Below are positions 14,715 to 14,763 of a stretch of 14,763 nt of DNA, in pieces (positions within the stretch are counted from its first letter, which is position 1; the number at the start of each line of letters is the position of its first letter). Origin of the DNA: Desulfocapsaceae bacterium (GTDB lineage Bacteria; Desulfobacterota; Desulfobulbia; Desulfobulbales; Desulfocapsaceae); NCBI GenBank assembly GCA_029934775.1, contig JAOZLO010000006.1:8451-23213 (forward strand), in the 5' to 3' direction. The position numbers were made by a program, and so were the translations under genes. Below the pieces are notes generated by a model, which saw only the letters and a program-made list of their open reading frames with translations, ran no database searches and was not told the DNA's origin.

Positions 14715-14763
14715 ATGTTTGGACTTGGAATGCCGGAACTCATCGTAATTCTGGTCATTATCG
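14715..14763 (+). CDS. tatA: Twin-arginine translocase subunit TatA family, first 16 codons, cut by window edge
   Basis: TatA-type proteins form the pore part of the twin-arginine system that exports folded proteins across the inner membrane. Only MFGLGMPELIVILVII is present. The MFGxGMPEL start and the hydrophobic membrane helix that begins at once are typical of TatA/TatB. GAGGA lies about 8 nt before the ATG at 14715. TatA, TatB and TatE cannot be separated from so few residues, but the start fits TatA best. It is partial at its 3' end. Confidence 0.8.
   Translation, partial: MFGLGMPELIVILVII

Overview
This window holds a conserved bacterial translation and RNA-metabolism operon on the minus strand, plus a divergent housekeeping cluster on the plus strand. 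The minus-strand order is rimP, nusA, ylxR, infB, rbfA, a DHH-family phosphoesterase (nrnA-like), truB, rpsO and pnp. This order, the protein sequences, a zinc-finger-less topoisomerase III-like enzyme and the AT-leaning base composition fit a Desulfobacterota (former Deltaproteobacteria) sulfate-reducer-type genome, perhaps near Desulfobulbales. That placement is a family-level impression and was not checked by a search.

Minus-strand half (positions 1 to about 9973). A strong sigma70-like promoter (-35 at 9968-9973, -10 at 9944-9949) should start a leader of roughly 250 nt. The leader contains an intrinsic terminator (9780-9802) upstream of rimP, which is a candidate attenuator for the whole operon. 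The genes then run leftwards: ribosome maturation factor (rimP), transcription factor (nusA), a small RNA-binding protein (ylxR), IF2 (infB), 30S maturation factor (rbfA), nanoRNase/pAp phosphatase (nrnA), tRNA pseudouridine-55 synthase (truB), ribosomal protein S15 (rpsO) and the first 478 codons of PNPase (pnp), cut by the window edge. A good intrinsic terminator follows rpsO. The pnp leader after it is rich in hairpins.

Two related long palindromes lie in this operon, at 1471-1555 (pnp leader) and 4441-4501 (between infB and rbfA). They share arms and part of the loop, so they look like two copies of a small dispersed palindromic (REP/MITE-like) element. Each would form a long RNA hairpin inside the polycistronic message.

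Plus-strand half (10142-14763). From a divergent promoter region (TTGACA at 10142-10147) run a type IA topoisomerase (topB-like), rsfS (ribosome silencing factor) and thrC (threonine synthase), closely spaced and probably co-transcribed. After a 157-nt gap with a possible promoter, the first 16 codons of a tatA-type twin-arginine translocase subunit run off the end.

No mobile-element gene, CRISPR array, tRNA, rRNA or defence gene was found. Most of the window is ordinary housekeeping sequence. The points of interest are regulatory: the attenuator, the palindromic repeats and the structured pnp leader. The topoisomerase C-terminus is a further point.
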